Shown one piece after another: positions 1 through 8,076 of a DNA stretch of 38,655 nucleotides (its first letter is position 1; every line of letters starts with the position of its first letter). The translations under genes were made by a program, and so were the position numbers. The stretch lies in the NCBI GenBank assembly GCA_011772755.1, contig WVYX01000092.1:1-38655 (forward strand), given 5' to 3'. The notes under the pieces are model-generated. The model ran no database searches. It saw only the letters and a program-made list of their open reading frames with translations, and was not told the DNA's origin. This DNA comes from Gemmatimonadales bacterium (GTDB lineage Bacteria > Gemmatimonadota > Gemmatimonadetes > Gemmatimonadales > GWC2-71-9).

Positions 1-613
1 GGAGCTCCGTCTCTTCCATGTTCCGCACGACGAGGTACCTCCCGCCCTCGTACTTAGTGACCTGGCTGGCAGTTGCCTTGGTCTCCTCGTGATAGTGCTT
101 GCCGTGCACGACTGCCGTGAAGCCATCCATGGCGTAGCGCTCCACCCGTTTCCAGACGCTGAGCACCGATCCACAGGTCGTATCCACTAGCACGCATCCC
201 CGTGCCCGGAGGGCCTCGAAGTCGGCCGCACGAACGCCGAAGGCCGGAATGAGCACCACATCCTCGGACCGGATGCCCTGGAACTCGAAGCGGCCGTCGG
301 CGCCGGGGCGCAAGATCGTAATCCCCATGTCTTCGAGCTTCTCGTTCACATGGGGATTGTGGATGATCTCCCCGACTAGGAAGATCCGCTTGTCCGGGAA
401 CTTCTTGCGGCTCTCGTAGGCATACTCCACCGCCCGATCCACGCCGTAACAGAAGCCGAACTCCTTGGCGAGGCGAAAAGTGAGATCGCCAACCTGCAGG
501 GTGTAGTTCGCCGAGCGAATTCGGTCTACCAGCTGACTGTGGTAGTCCTCGGAGAGGGTCCCTGCGATCTCTCGCTTGAGTCCGAAGCCCTTGCGGAAGT
601 AGGTCTGCTCCAT
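1..613 (-). CDS. ispH: 4-hydroxy-3-methylbut-2-enyl diphosphate reductase (partial, 3' end outside window)
   Basis: IspH (LytB) is the last enzyme of the MEP pathway. It reduces HMBPP to IPP and DMAPP with a [4Fe-4S] cluster. The 204 residues seen carry FGFCYGVDRAV (first cluster Cys, residue 55), GEIIHNPHVNEKL (substrate His, about 86), VDTTCGSVLSVWKRV (second Cys, 147) and HGKHYHEETKAT. The third Cys lies beyond the window edge. The HGKxxHEET signature and the extra N-terminal segment fit the longer plant/cyanobacterial-like form rather than the E. coli form. The start ATG at 613 is supported by an in-frame TAG at 626-628 just upstream. It is read away from a 143-bp palindrome that separates it from the lipoprotein gene, so it may be the last gene of that minus-strand run or have its own promoter. 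The family call is very firm. Confidence 0.94.
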   Translation of the reverse strand, partial: MEQTYFRKGFGLKREIAGTLSEDYHSQLVDRIRSANYTLQVGDLTFRLAKEFGFCYGVDRAVEYAYESRKKFPDKRIFLVGEIIHNPHVNEKLEDMGITILRPGADGRFEFQGIRSEDVVLIPAFGVRAADFEALRARGCVLVDTTCGSVLSVWKRVERYAMDGFTAVVHGKHYHEETKATASQVTKYEGGRYLVVRNMEETEL

Positions 614-681
614 GAGCCGGCTAATCTAGCGACTGCGTGGGCCCGAACCAGTGTGCCGTCCCAGGAGTCCGCTGCTGGCTC

Positions 682-824
682 CGCACGCATCGGTAGGTCC
701 CGAAAGGCGCGTGCGCACCGGCGGTCACGGCGCCGAAGCGGTCGTAACCGGGCCAATGGCATGCCGCCACGGGCGTCGAGTCCGCCGGTACGGCAGCGCC
801 TGGAGGGGCCCACCGATGCGTGCG
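682..824. repeat. 143-bp in-register palindrome (large hairpin)
   Basis: Bases i and 1506-i are complementary over almost the whole element. The outer 13 bp match perfectly (CGCACGCATCGGT at 682-694, ACCGATGCGTGCG at 812-824). Inner blocks 705-710/796-801 and 717-724/782-789 are also perfect. In the outer 53 pairs about 43 can pair (two as G-U), broken by symmetric 3x3 internal loops at 702-704 and 711-713. There is no net insertion, so the two halves look like one imperfect palindrome rather than two chance hairpins. It fills most of the gap between ispH and the lipoprotein gene. No gene is visible in 614-868. It could be a structured RNA, a REP/MITE-like element or an attenuator. I do not recognise the family. 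Confidence 0.75.
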
Positions 825-868
825 ATATGCCGCGAGCTTCCAACTCTCGACACTCAAGGCAAGCAACA

Positions 869-1498
869 TCACAGCGTGTCCGATGGCTCCAAGGCTTCCT
901 GCACCTGCCGGCATTGCTCCTCAGGAAGCACCTCGATCGGGATCCCGTGAAACACGCCGGCGTACCTCAATGACTCGTCCGATGAGATCTCGCGCAAGGT
1001 GACAGCGAACCGGCCGCTTATGCGCTCATCGAACCCGTACACCTCCACTTCACCCTCCAGCGCCTGATAGGCGTACGCAGCGCGCTCCTGGAAGAGCTGG
1101 ACGGCGACCTGCGCAGCAGGTGGTGCCGGCGCGCCTACGTCCACCACGGTAACCGGGTACCGCGTCAGTCGCGAGTCGGCCTGCGGTAGCTGGAGCAGAA
1201 CGAGAGTGCCAACGCCAGGCTGCTCTGCCACCACTTCAAGCATGGGCGGAGTCTCACACATCCCAGCCCGGGCTTCCCAGGCACCGCTGATCTCCCGTTC
1301 CCCGCCGCTTCGTGCCACGAGATACCCGCGCCGCGGCTCCGGATAGTCGGGCATCCGTGTGCTGTCTGCTGGACTTGATTCCGTCGATACCGCGGTTTCG
1401 GAACCTTCCCCTCGCGCCTCTTCCCGCGCGGCGTCGGACCCGCAGGCGATCGGCAGCAGCGCGGTGACAACCAGTACAGAACCCAAGAGCGTCTTCAC
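869..1498 (-). CDS. predicted outer- or inner-membrane lipoprotein of unknown function
   Basis: A 209-residue protein. The chosen GTG start at 1498 overlaps the stop of the upstream thioesterase gene in a GTGA, which argues for translational coupling and against a longer reading upstream. The N-terminus is a clear lipoprotein signal: VKTLLGSVLVVTALLPIAC with lipobox PIAC and Cys at residue 19, followed by Gly-Ser-Asp. A Ser/Thr/Glu-rich linker runs to about residue 45. The rest alternates hydrophobic strands (for example VGTLVLLQLP, YPVTVVDVG) and looks beta-rich, with two further Cys (in GMCETPP and EEQCRQV) that could pair. I do not recognise a named family. It is the fourth gene of a minus-strand run with an outer-membrane protein, which fits an envelope role. 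Confidence 0.75.
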   Translation of the reverse strand: MKTLLGSVLVVTALLPIACGSDAAREEARGEGSETAVSTESSPADSTRMPDYPEPRRGYLVARSGGEREISGAWEARAGMCETPPMLEVVAEQPGVGTLVLLQLPQADSRLTRYPVTVVDVGAPAPPAAQVAVQLFQERAAYAYQALEGEVEVYGFDERISGRFAVTLREISSDESLRYAGVFHGIPIEVLPEEQCRQVQEALEPSDTL

Positions 1499-1965
1499 GT
1501 GCCGGCTCCAATGCTGAGCCCCAGGGAGCGGCGCGCATCCGCCGCAGCGAGCGCAAAAGGTTCGAGCACGTCCCGCAGATCCGCCGGCAGCTCCCTGGGC
1601 CGCATGGTGGACCGATCGGTGCACACCAGCACCTCGTGGCCTGTCGCAGCGAGCTGACCGGCGCCTAGATGCAGCACATCGAAATTGATGCCGATTGAGC
1701 TAGTGCCGAACCGGGTGAAGTACGCCCCAACCCGTAGCCGGTCGTCCAAGCGCGCAGGGTACTTGAAGTCGCAGTCCAGATGGACCCTGGGGAGCCAGAC
1801 GTCGAATCGGTCGAACACCTCGCTGTATGGCACCCCTGCCTCCCGAAACAACTCGGTTTCGGCGATCTCGAAGAACCGCACGTAGGCCCCATAGAAGATG
1901 ATGCCCGCATAGTCCACATCGGACCACCGGACGTACTCGTCGATTATGAACGGCTTGGGCTGCAT
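1495..1965 (-). CDS. acyl-CoA thioesterase, hotdog fold (4HBT/YbgC-like)
   Basis: A 156-residue single-domain hotdog protein expected to hydrolyse acyl-CoA thioesters in the cytoplasm. The N-terminal signature VRWSDVDYAGIIFYGAYVRFFE matches the 4HBT/YbgC pattern in which the Asp of the DxDxxGxxxxxxY stretch (Asp17) is catalytic. The strand DVWLPRVHLDCDFKYPARLDDRLRV and the later TGHEVLVCTD complete the usual fold. The length is normal for the family, with a short extra C-terminal helix (about residues 130-156). The stop codon overlaps the GTG start of the lipoprotein gene. YbgC relatives often sit beside envelope (tol-pal) genes, and the neighbours here are envelope proteins, but no tol genes are present. 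The substrate chain length cannot be told from sequence. Confidence 0.85.
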   Translation of the reverse strand: MQPKPFIIDEYVRWSDVDYAGIIFYGAYVRFFEIAETELFREAGVPYSEVFDRFDVWLPRVHLDCDFKYPARLDDRLRVGAYFTRFGTSSIGINFDVLHLGAGQLAATGHEVLVCTDRSTMRPRELPADLRDVLEPFALAAADARRSLGLSIGAGT

Positions 1966-2023
1966 ACGGCTGCAACCTAGATGCCGACCCCGGGACGCGA
2001 AAGTGGAGGCTGCGGTAGGCAGA

Positions 2024-4255
2024 TCAGCGCGGCGCGCGAAACATGAGATCGAATCGCACGTCAGTTGATGGGCGCAGACCTTTCGAGAGGTTCAGGCGAA
2101 CCAGCCCATTGAGGAACGACACACCGCCACCGACTCCGACCAGCGGGTCCGAAGAGAAGGTGTCGCCCACATCGATGAAAGCCACCGGACTCCAGAACGC
2201 CGCAGGTCCAAGCGCCAGATCCAGCTGCGCCGACCAGAACTCCCTACCCCGGCGCACGCCGTAGGTGTAGCCCCGCACGGTTGCGGGACCTCCCAAACGG
2301 AACAACAACTGCTCCAGGTCATCCCCCACCATTGCCCCGGCGCGCAAGGTGAGCCGGCCGGATCGCCGCAGCACCTGGAACGGTACGTCCACAGAGCCCC
2401 AGAAGCGCGCCGCTGAAAGTCCCTCGACACCCACGATCCCGTCCGCGCCCTGTCGCAGGGTAACGAAGGCAACCGGGTCACGCCGCGCCAACGTGCCACG
2501 CAGGAACCAAGCCTGCTGAACAGGAGGGTTGGGCTGGAACGTGCCTTCACCCCACAGGTCGGCGATGGCAGAGCCGCTCTCCACCTCCATGCTCTGATGC
2601 CGCTCCAACGAGACGCCAAGGTCGACGTCCCGCAGCAGACCATGGTTGAACGTGTAGGACAGGCCGCCACCGGACGCGAGATAATAGTCGGCATCGTCGT
2701 GCCCGGTGAAGAGCGCGTTGAGGGAGTTCCCGATCCCCTGACCGCGAGTCCACGGCTCTGTCTCCGTGACCTCACGAAATGCCCTCACGTCCAGCCGGCC
2801 ATGCGGACCGTCCCGCCGCCACGTCACCGCACCCGTGGGCCGCAGATCGGACAAGCCGAAGCGGCCAGACAACTGGACCGTCGTGAAGCTGATCCGCGGC
2901 CGGAACTCGTACCCGACGCCGAACGACAGCCCCTGCACCCGATTGAAGCGAACGATCTCCGCGACTTCCTCCCACGCCAGCCCGAAGCGCCGCTTCCCAG
3001 TCCACTCGGGCGGCAGCTCCTCTTCGAGCTGGGCTAGCGTCGCCAACGTCTCCCGCAGACGTCGTTCCTCGGCCCCAGAAAACGACGTCACGAACTCCGT
3101 ATCCCACTCGTACGCCACCAGGCTCTCAGCCGCTGGAACCTCGACTTCCCAGCGGCCCTCCCGCCACCTGCCTGCCCGGTAGTAGCCCCGTTCGCGGCGT
3201 TCCCTGCGGCTCACGTCGTAGCCGTCCTCGGCGGGGCCCTGCCCTTTCACTCGAAGCCGCCGACGAGTACGACCTTCCCCGACAAGGTCCTCATCCGGAA
3301 TCGCAAACGTCAGCACAGGGCTGGTGTTCACCTGGTAATCGCTGAAGGTCGTTACCGCACGGGCCGGCATCGCCAGATTGATGAACCAAGGAATCTCCGC
3401 GGTGACTGCCAGGAGCTGGCGGTACGGCATCCAGTACAGGCGATCGATCAGGGCGTACTCTACCTCCGCCTCCACCGAGACGAACCGGTTCGCAGTGGCG
3501 TTCTCCTTCCGAGCACGCGCGCTGTCCTCCGGACTGTCACCGCGCGGTGCCGCCCACACGTAGTCGCCCAGAAAGATCATCCTGAAGCGCACGACATCCG
3601 CCAACTCGGCGTCGATCCACATGTCACCCGCAATCAATGAGGGCCCGTACACCTTGGGCTCCACCCTCATCAGAATGGCCCGGACACTCCGGCCGGGTAC
3701 CAGCAGTGTGACCGAGTCCGTGATGGCGAACCGGTAGTAGTCGGTTGCATTGTCGCCCAAGGGATGGAGCGCGGCGTGCTCCGGCAGTCCCATCAACCTG
3801 ACGCTGTCTCCCAGGGCGCGGGGAATGAACCAGGGCCGCTCCGGGACCAGCTCCTGACGCAGCTCACCTTCCGCCTCCGACGTGATCCGATCGGGTAACT
3901 CTCCTCGCTCCCATCGGCCCACGTCTTCGCTCAAGCCCCTGAGTATTCGCACGATGGGCGCTCTGGCCCGGGAGCCCAGAACCTTCACCTTGAGGTCGTT
4001 CGGGACACGCCAGGTTATCTCCGCAACAGACTCGTGGGCAATCAGCGTAGTGAGGCGGGCGAAACGGCTCCGCCCGGCGGCGGCCTCGAGCCGTGTCCGC
4101 ACCGTGGCCCGGTAGTCCCGGACGAGGGAATCCTGCCGGATGTGGCGCACCCGTGCCCGAGCATAGACCTCGGCCGTTGCGGCATCACGAAACGTCGCTG
4201 TGTCCGTCTGGGGAAGTGCGCAGGCGAGGAAGGTCGCTACGAGGGCCTGGACCAT
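2024..4255 (-). CDS. Omp85-type outer-membrane protein with DUF5686-like N-terminal region
   Basis: A 743-residue envelope protein. It starts with a short hydrophobic leader (VQALVATFLACALPQ). Residues of about 25-330 include VAEITWRVPNDLKVKVLGSRA and IAGDMWIDAELADVVRFRMIF, which resemble the periplasmic part of DUF5686 proteins rather than POTRA repeats. The C-terminal half is a beta-barrel of alternating strands. It contains GGPATVRGYTYGVRRG near residue 660, the VRGY-type motif of the L6 loop conserved in BamA/TamA barrels, and ends in a strand finishing FDLMFRAPR. The ATG at 4255 overlaps the end of the PAS-Fis gene by 19 bp. Its role in outer-membrane insertion or secretion is inferred. 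The barrel and VRGY motif are firm, the DUF5686 link less so. Confidence 0.8.
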   Translation of the reverse strand: MVQALVATFLACALPQTDTATFRDAATAEVYARARVRHIRQDSLVRDYRATVRTRLEAAAGRSRFARLTTLIAHESVAEITWRVPNDLKVKVLGSRARAPIVRILRGLSEDVGRWERGELPDRITSEAEGELRQELVPERPWFIPRALGDSVRLMGLPEHAALHPLGDNATDYYRFAITDSVTLLVPGRSVRAILMRVEPKVYGPSLIAGDMWIDAELADVVRFRMIFLGDYVWAAPRGDSPEDSARARKENATANRFVSVEAEVEYALIDRLYWMPYRQLLAVTAEIPWFINLAMPARAVTTFSDYQVNTSPVLTFAIPDEDLVGEGRTRRRLRVKGQGPAEDGYDVSRRERRERGYYRAGRWREGRWEVEVPAAESLVAYEWDTEFVTSFSGAEERRLRETLATLAQLEEELPPEWTGKRRFGLAWEEVAEIVRFNRVQGLSFGVGYEFRPRISFTTVQLSGRFGLSDLRPTGAVTWRRDGPHGRLDVRAFREVTETEPWTRGQGIGNSLNALFTGHDDADYYLASGGGLSYTFNHGLLRDVDLGVSLERHQSMEVESGSAIADLWGEGTFQPNPPVQQAWFLRGTLARRDPVAFVTLRQGADGIVGVEGLSAARFWGSVDVPFQVLRRSGRLTLRAGAMVGDDLEQLLFRLGGPATVRGYTYGVRRGREFWSAQLDLALGPAAFWSPVAFIDVGDTFSSDPLVGVGGGVSFLNGLVRLNLSKGLRPSTDVRFDLMFRAPR

Positions 4256-4683
4256 CTGCCGCGACTATCCCGCTCCAGCCCGTATGCTCTGAGCCGTCGC
4301 CAGAGCGTGGTGCGGGAGATGCCTAGCCTCCGCGCCGTTTCAGTCAGCTTCCACCCCGTGGCATCCAAGGTCTGGATAATCGCGTGGCGCTCCCGCTCGG
4401 CGAGGGTACGGCGACCGGCAGCATCGGCAGGCAAATACACCGCCTCACCCAACTTCGACCCTCCGATCCAGATGGGGGAGATCCGCGCACCGATCCGTGC
4501 CAGCTTCGGGAGAAGACTCTCGGCATTCTCACCGTCGCCGTCGATTCTCTTCACCGTCACGCGGGCTGCCGGGTTTGCATACGCCATGCGTCCCCAGGTG
4601 TCGAACACCAGGACACCCTCCGACAGGGAGTCCAGCACCGCCTGCGCGAGCGGTGAGAACACGGCAGGTTGGCGTTCAGGCAT
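4237..4683 (-). CDS. small PAS-Fis DNA-binding regulator lacking an AAA+ domain
   Basis: A 148-residue protein from the ATG at 4683 (a GTG at 4731 is an alternative start). An N-terminal PAS-like core (about residues 15-45, LDSLSEGVLVFDTWGRMAYANPAA) is followed by a linker and a C-terminal Fis-type helix-turn-helix (about 95-140, ERHAIIQTLDATGWKLTETA then RRLGISRTTLWRRLRAYGL). Fis domains of this form normally close sigma-54 activators, but the central AAA+ ATPase with its GAFTGA loop is missing. This protein therefore cannot be a classical sigma-54 activator. It may act as a simple sensor-repressor/activator or a nucleoid-type factor. It is the first gene of the minus-strand run to the Omp85-like protein and overlaps it. 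The domain calls are firm, the function inferred. Confidence 0.8.
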   Translation of the reverse strand: MPERQPAVFSPLAQAVLDSLSEGVLVFDTWGRMAYANPAARVTVKRIDGDGENAESLLPKLARIGARISPIWIGGSKLGEAVYLPADAAGRRTLAERERHAIIQTLDATGWKLTETARRLGISRTTLWRRLRAYGLERDSRGRWSRPS

Positions 4684-4747
4684 ACGTAGGTCCCACTGGC
4701 TAATACGACTCGCCTGCCGGAGAGGTTTCACTTCGTTTCCGAGAGAC

Positions 4748-4803
4748 GGGCAGGTGGGGGAGAAGGGACAGGAGATGATCGGACCGCGCTACCCCCACTG
4801 CCC
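4748..4803. other. 12-bp-stem hairpin upstream of the PAS-Fis gene
   Basis: GGGCAGGTGGGGG (4748-4760) and CCCCCACTGCCC (4792-4803) pair over 12 bp with a single bulged G and enclose a 31-nt loop. It lies 65 bp upstream of the PAS-Fis start, so in the minus-strand transcript it could be a 5' leader structure. Equally it could be a factor-binding site in the divergent region with the TetR gene. Confidence 0.5.
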
Positions 4804-4833
4804 CCCCTCCCGCTTCCCCTGACAACAGAGATG

Positions 4834-4847
4834 TGACCAACCAGTCA
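4834..4847. promoter_or_regulatory. TetR-type operator candidate
   Basis: TGACCAACCAGTCA is an imperfect inverted repeat (TGAC ... GTCA) in the divergent region between the PAS-Fis and TetR genes. Its core CAACCAGT recurs in the inverted repeat that abuts the second TetR gene (21779-21794). Operator function is inferred from position and symmetry. Confidence 0.4.
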
Positions 4848-4903
4848 ATATCTGGCGGTCCTAGAGGGGGCTCGCCAGGCAGGGAAGTTTCTCATAGATT
4901 TGG

Positions 4904-4915
4904 CTGTCCGGACAG
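4904..4915. promoter_or_regulatory. perfect 12-bp palindrome CTGTCCGGACAG before the TetR gene
   Basis: CTGTCCGGACAG is perfectly self-complementary and ends 14 bp before the ATG at 4930. Its position and symmetry suit an autoregulatory operator for the TetR protein. It would overlap the leader and block transcription when bound. Confidence 0.45.
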
Positions 4916-4929
4916 TCGGGGGCTCAGCG

Positions 4930-5523
4930 ATGCCGAAGAAGCGCGCCAAGGTGGAGGCGAAGGATTCGATCATCTCGGCCGCCCTGGAGTTGATCAAGCG
5001 CCGAGGTGCCGACGGAGTGACGGTGGAGGGGGTGGCTAAGGCGGCCGGATGCGCGAAGGGGCTGGTTCACTACCACTTTAAGACCAAGCGTGGCCTGCTG
5101 GAGGCAGTGGCCCAAAGCCTGGCCGGGGTCCGGGAGGTCAATTGGGCGAAGGCGTTCCGCGCCCCGACTCCCAAGGATGCAATTGACCGCTCCTGGATGT
5201 TACTGACCACTGAGTCAGGGGACGGGAGCATCCGAGCCTGGACCTCTCTATTCGGATCCAGTAGCATCCTACCTGACCAGACAGTCAGGGCATCGCTCAC
5301 GGGGTTCAGTCTCGCACTAGGCAAGGCCGTAGACCGAATGTTCCGGGACCTGGGACTTCAACCAAGGGTACCGCCCTCCGAGATTGGATGGCTTCTTGGT
5401 GCCGTGGTGAACGGGATGGGACTGCAGATCTTGGGGGGGGCGGACCGACACGAGCTCGAGGGAGCGTACGCCGCGGCCTGGCTTGGGATCCTCTCCCTCG
5501 CCACGCCGCCCGCCTACCGATAA
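4930..5523 (+). CDS. TetR/AcrR family transcriptional regulator
   Basis: A 197-residue TetR repressor. The N-terminal DNA-binding domain (about residues 10-60) has the usual helix 1 (SIISAALELIKRRGADGVTV) and the helix-turn-helix VEGVAKAAGCAKGLVHYHFKTKRGLLEAV with the family's YHFK-K-LL pattern. The C-terminal part (about 70-197) is helical and would bind a small hydrophobic ligand, which I cannot name. The ATG at 4930 is preferred over the upstream TTG at 4900 because the latter would put the palindrome 4904-4915 inside the gene. A GGGGG run about 8 bp upstream may serve as ribosome-binding site. The 3' end overlaps the convergent helicase gene by 10 bp. The divergent neighbour is the PAS-Fis/outer-membrane operon, a plausible target. 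Confidence 0.88.
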   Translation: MPKKRAKVEAKDSIISAALELIKRRGADGVTVEGVAKAAGCAKGLVHYHFKTKRGLLEAVAQSLAGVREVNWAKAFRAPTPKDAIDRSWMLLTTESGDGSIRAWTSLFGSSSILPDQTVRASLTGFSLALGKAVDRMFRDLGLQPRVPPSEIGWLLGAVVNGMGLQILGGADRHELEGAYAAAWLGILSLATPPAYR

Positions 5524-8069
5524 CCGCGTCGGCCCCGACGGCCTTTGCGAGCGCCCCGGGGAAGGCTGCGAAGCGAGTCACGCAGGTCTTCAAGCGAGGT
5601 AGCGCGCACTACCTCCCTCTTTCCACGGTACACGCTGAATCTCAGGGGCTGGGCCGTGCGGGGCAGATCCCGCTCCCGCAGGCGCCGGGCCTGTTTCTCC
5701 CGCAGCCGCAGACGGACCACGCCTTGGCCGTGCTCAATGTCGTACACCAGCGGTACTCGATCGCCCAGAACCGCTGCCGATGATGGCAGCGCGTCGAGCT
5801 CTGCCCGCTGCTGATCCGAGACCAGCTCAGCAGGATCAAGCTGCAGCGGCGTTTCTAGAAAGTCCTCCCAGCTCTGTACACCCTCGAGCTGCTCCCGCAG
5901 GCGACGCTCTACCGCTGCCGGCTCGGCTGCCTTGAGCATCCCTCCAGACCGACGCCAGTACTCGTCCAGGCGCGCCGCAGCCCTGCCCACGCCTCGCTGA
6001 TTGGGATGGGGCGTGCCGTTGCCGAGGAGTGCCCGCACGAGGGCGTCCCGGGCCTGTACTGCGAGGTCAGTTGGGAACTTCCCCTTGAGCGGCCTGCGTG
6101 TCCGATCAAGCACAAATCCGAAGTACTCCGTGTCGTAGACGACGGCCAGGCCGGGGCGTCGACGCCAGTCTCTGAACTCCACCGTCGGTTGGCACCGAGT
6201 GGCGTAACGCTGTATCAGCTCAAACGGTATGCTGGTCCCTTCGATGGCACCCCGAGGCACACCGAATCGATCGGCGAAGTAGCGAATCGTACCGGCCACG
6301 GCACCGCCAGGATCACACACTGAAGCATCGGAAAGGCGCACCCGTTCGCCGTCAGCAGTGTCACCGTCGATAACCAGATCGAACGGCATGACCCTGGCAA
6401 TCAGGTTGCGGAAGCGCTGCAGCACGGCCCCCCTGGCGTACGGCAAGTTCGCGGGAAGTGGCAATTCCAGTGTCCGATACACCGACGCCATGCCCAGTGC
6501 CACGTCCTCGATGGCCTTCACCAGCACACCGCGAGCCTCCTCCCACTGGTTGATCTCGTCGGTGAGCAGATGGCGCGGCAGCCCGTAGACCTCGCCCAGA
6601 TACCCGTGCTGGTTCACGGCCTCGGCATACACGTTGTACGCGGTGAGATGATCACTGCCGTACACGATGAGCCCACTGAGGTCCGGATCTTCCCGCGTCA
6701 TGCGGTGAAGCGAATCGATGTTCGCCGCCACGGCCACAAACGGCACCAGGTCATCGTCCGCGTGCACCAGGAGCTCGCCCCAGGGACGGTCCACCGGCAT
6801 CGCCTCCACGTCCCGCCCATATGTCGATAGGCGACCCTCCACCACGATGCCCCGCTCTGTAAGACGCCGCGTCGCCGCGGCGTACGCCCCGTGGTCCAAC
6901 GGCACTGGCAAATCGAGGTCGCTGAGATCCACTCCGAGGGCGGCAGCGGTGAGGGCCACCCGCTCATTGTCGCCCGCGAGCTGGAACTCGGGTGGTACTG
7001 GTTGGAGCGAGAAGAAATCGATTTCGCGATCCGACAGGATGTAGACCTCGCCTTCGGCCACCCGACCGTGCACCCGGCCCGCCATCTGGAGAATCTCGTT
7101 AGGGCCCAGAAATTGCCGGGTGAGAACGTTCCGGCCTCTCTCCACGACGTTGTTGAAGCAGGCGTCGTATATCACCACCGTGTCGAGGCCCCGGATATTG
7201 AGGGCCGACTGCCCGGCCTGCGTCATCGTAAGGACAAACGGTTTCTCCGCGGTGCCATCGAGGAACGGCCGGATGACGCGGATCGGCTCGCCACCGTGAT
7301 AGAACGCCGCGCTGACGTGTGGCCACCTGTGACTCAGCTCGTTGGCTGCGGCTTCCACCTGGGCCCGAGTGGGTAGAAAAACGGCAACGCCCCGATGCTG
7401 CTTGACCACACGCCGAATGAACTCGTGGTCCAAGAACTCGACGGGCTCCCGCTGCTGCGTCGTCACACGCGCCTCCAGCGCGGGATCGAACACTGCCGTC
7501 TCCAGCACTTCAGCGGAGTTCAGATACCGGGCGTAAAAGCGGGGATCGACCGTCGCCGAGAGCCAGATGAAGCGGCAGCCCACCCGCTTGCCCAGCGCCA
7601 GGCAGAGCTCTAGTTCCGCCGAGGTCTGGTGAATCTCATCCACAATGAGGGTGTCATGGTGATCGATCAGCTCATCTTGGAACCAGCGGCGGGCAATTCC
7701 CGTGGTCACGATCACGACGTTCCAAGTCGGCGTCTCGGGCGTGGCCTCCCGCTCCCGGTTCACCACGCCCACCTTGAGAGGGGCCTTCAGGGTCTGTTCC
7801 GCAATCGGACGGATTGCCAGGGTCTTGCCGGTTCCGGTGCCCGCAACGATTCCGAACCCCAGGCCCTTGGCCGCAAGCTCCCGAATCTCCCGTCCGTGCT
7901 CCCGCTCGAGCACGGTCTCGATCTCAAGCCAGCACGCCCGCTCAATCGTCTCGCAGGCCGCCCGCGTCGGAGCAATCACGATGACGCGCCCCGTCGGCGG
8001 CTCCGCGCGACGGAATGCCTCCCGGTCTGGCGGCAAGAAGTGGTCGCGAATGTGGGTGTGGGGACTCAT
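5514..8069 (-). CDS. DEAH-box superfamily 2 helicase (HrpA/HrpB-like)
   Basis: An 851-residue SF2 helicase. Visible motifs: Walker A GTGTGKT (77-83), Walker B DEIH (144-147), motif III SAT (171-173), motif IV VAVFLPTR, motif V-like VLTMTQAGQSALNIRGLDTVV, and motif VI QMAGRVHGR, where HrpA-type proteins have QRxGRAGR. DEAH proteins use NTP hydrolysis to unwind or remodel RNA or RNA-protein complexes. HrpA-type members rescue stalled ribosomes. The roughly 500-residue C-terminal region includes a segment like the HrpA C-terminal domain (FGVPRGAIEGTSIPFELIQR) and a very basic tail (residues about 835-851) suited to nucleic acid. The gene has no visible Shine-Dalgarno, and a TATTAT box 7 nt before the ATG suggests a leaderless message. 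The superfamily is firm, the exact subfamily not. Confidence 0.88.
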   Translation of the reverse strand: MSPHTHIRDHFLPPDREAFRRAEPPTGRVIVIAPTRAACETIERACWLEIETVLEREHGREIRELAAKGLGFGIVAGTGTGKTLAIRPIAEQTLKAPLKVGVVNREREATPETPTWNVVIVTTGIARRWFQDELIDHHDTLIVDEIHQTSAELELCLALGKRVGCRFIWLSATVDPRFYARYLNSAEVLETAVFDPALEARVTTQQREPVEFLDHEFIRRVVKQHRGVAVFLPTRAQVEAAANELSHRWPHVSAAFYHGGEPIRVIRPFLDGTAEKPFVLTMTQAGQSALNIRGLDTVVIYDACFNNVVERGRNVLTRQFLGPNEILQMAGRVHGRVAEGEVYILSDREIDFFSLQPVPPEFQLAGDNERVALTAAALGVDLSDLDLPVPLDHGAYAAATRRLTERGIVVEGRLSTYGRDVEAMPVDRPWGELLVHADDDLVPFVAVAANIDSLHRMTREDPDLSGLIVYGSDHLTAYNVYAEAVNQHGYLGEVYGLPRHLLTDEINQWEEARGVLVKAIEDVALGMASVYRTLELPLPANLPYARGAVLQRFRNLIARVMPFDLVIDGDTADGERVRLSDASVCDPGGAVAGTIRYFADRFGVPRGAIEGTSIPFELIQRYATRCQPTVEFRDWRRRPGLAVVYDTEYFGFVLDRTRRPLKGKFPTDLAVQARDALVRALLGNGTPHPNQRGVGRAAARLDEYWRRSGGMLKAAEPAAVERRLREQLEGVQSWEDFLETPLQLDPAELVSDQQRAELDALPSSAAVLGDRVPLVYDIEHGQGVVRLRLREKQARRLRERDLPRTAQPLRFSVYRGKREVVRATSLEDLRDSLRSLPRGARKGRRGRRGYR

Positions 8070-8076
8070 TGGTGGG

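Noticed and set aside
770-786. tRNA T-arm-like GGCG-TCGAGTC-CGCC
   Set aside because: It lacks the TTC of a T-loop and no acceptor or anticodon arm fits. It is part of the large palindrome.
6891-7376. Plus-strand frames opposite the helicase
   Set aside because: Shadows of a gene with complete helicase motifs.
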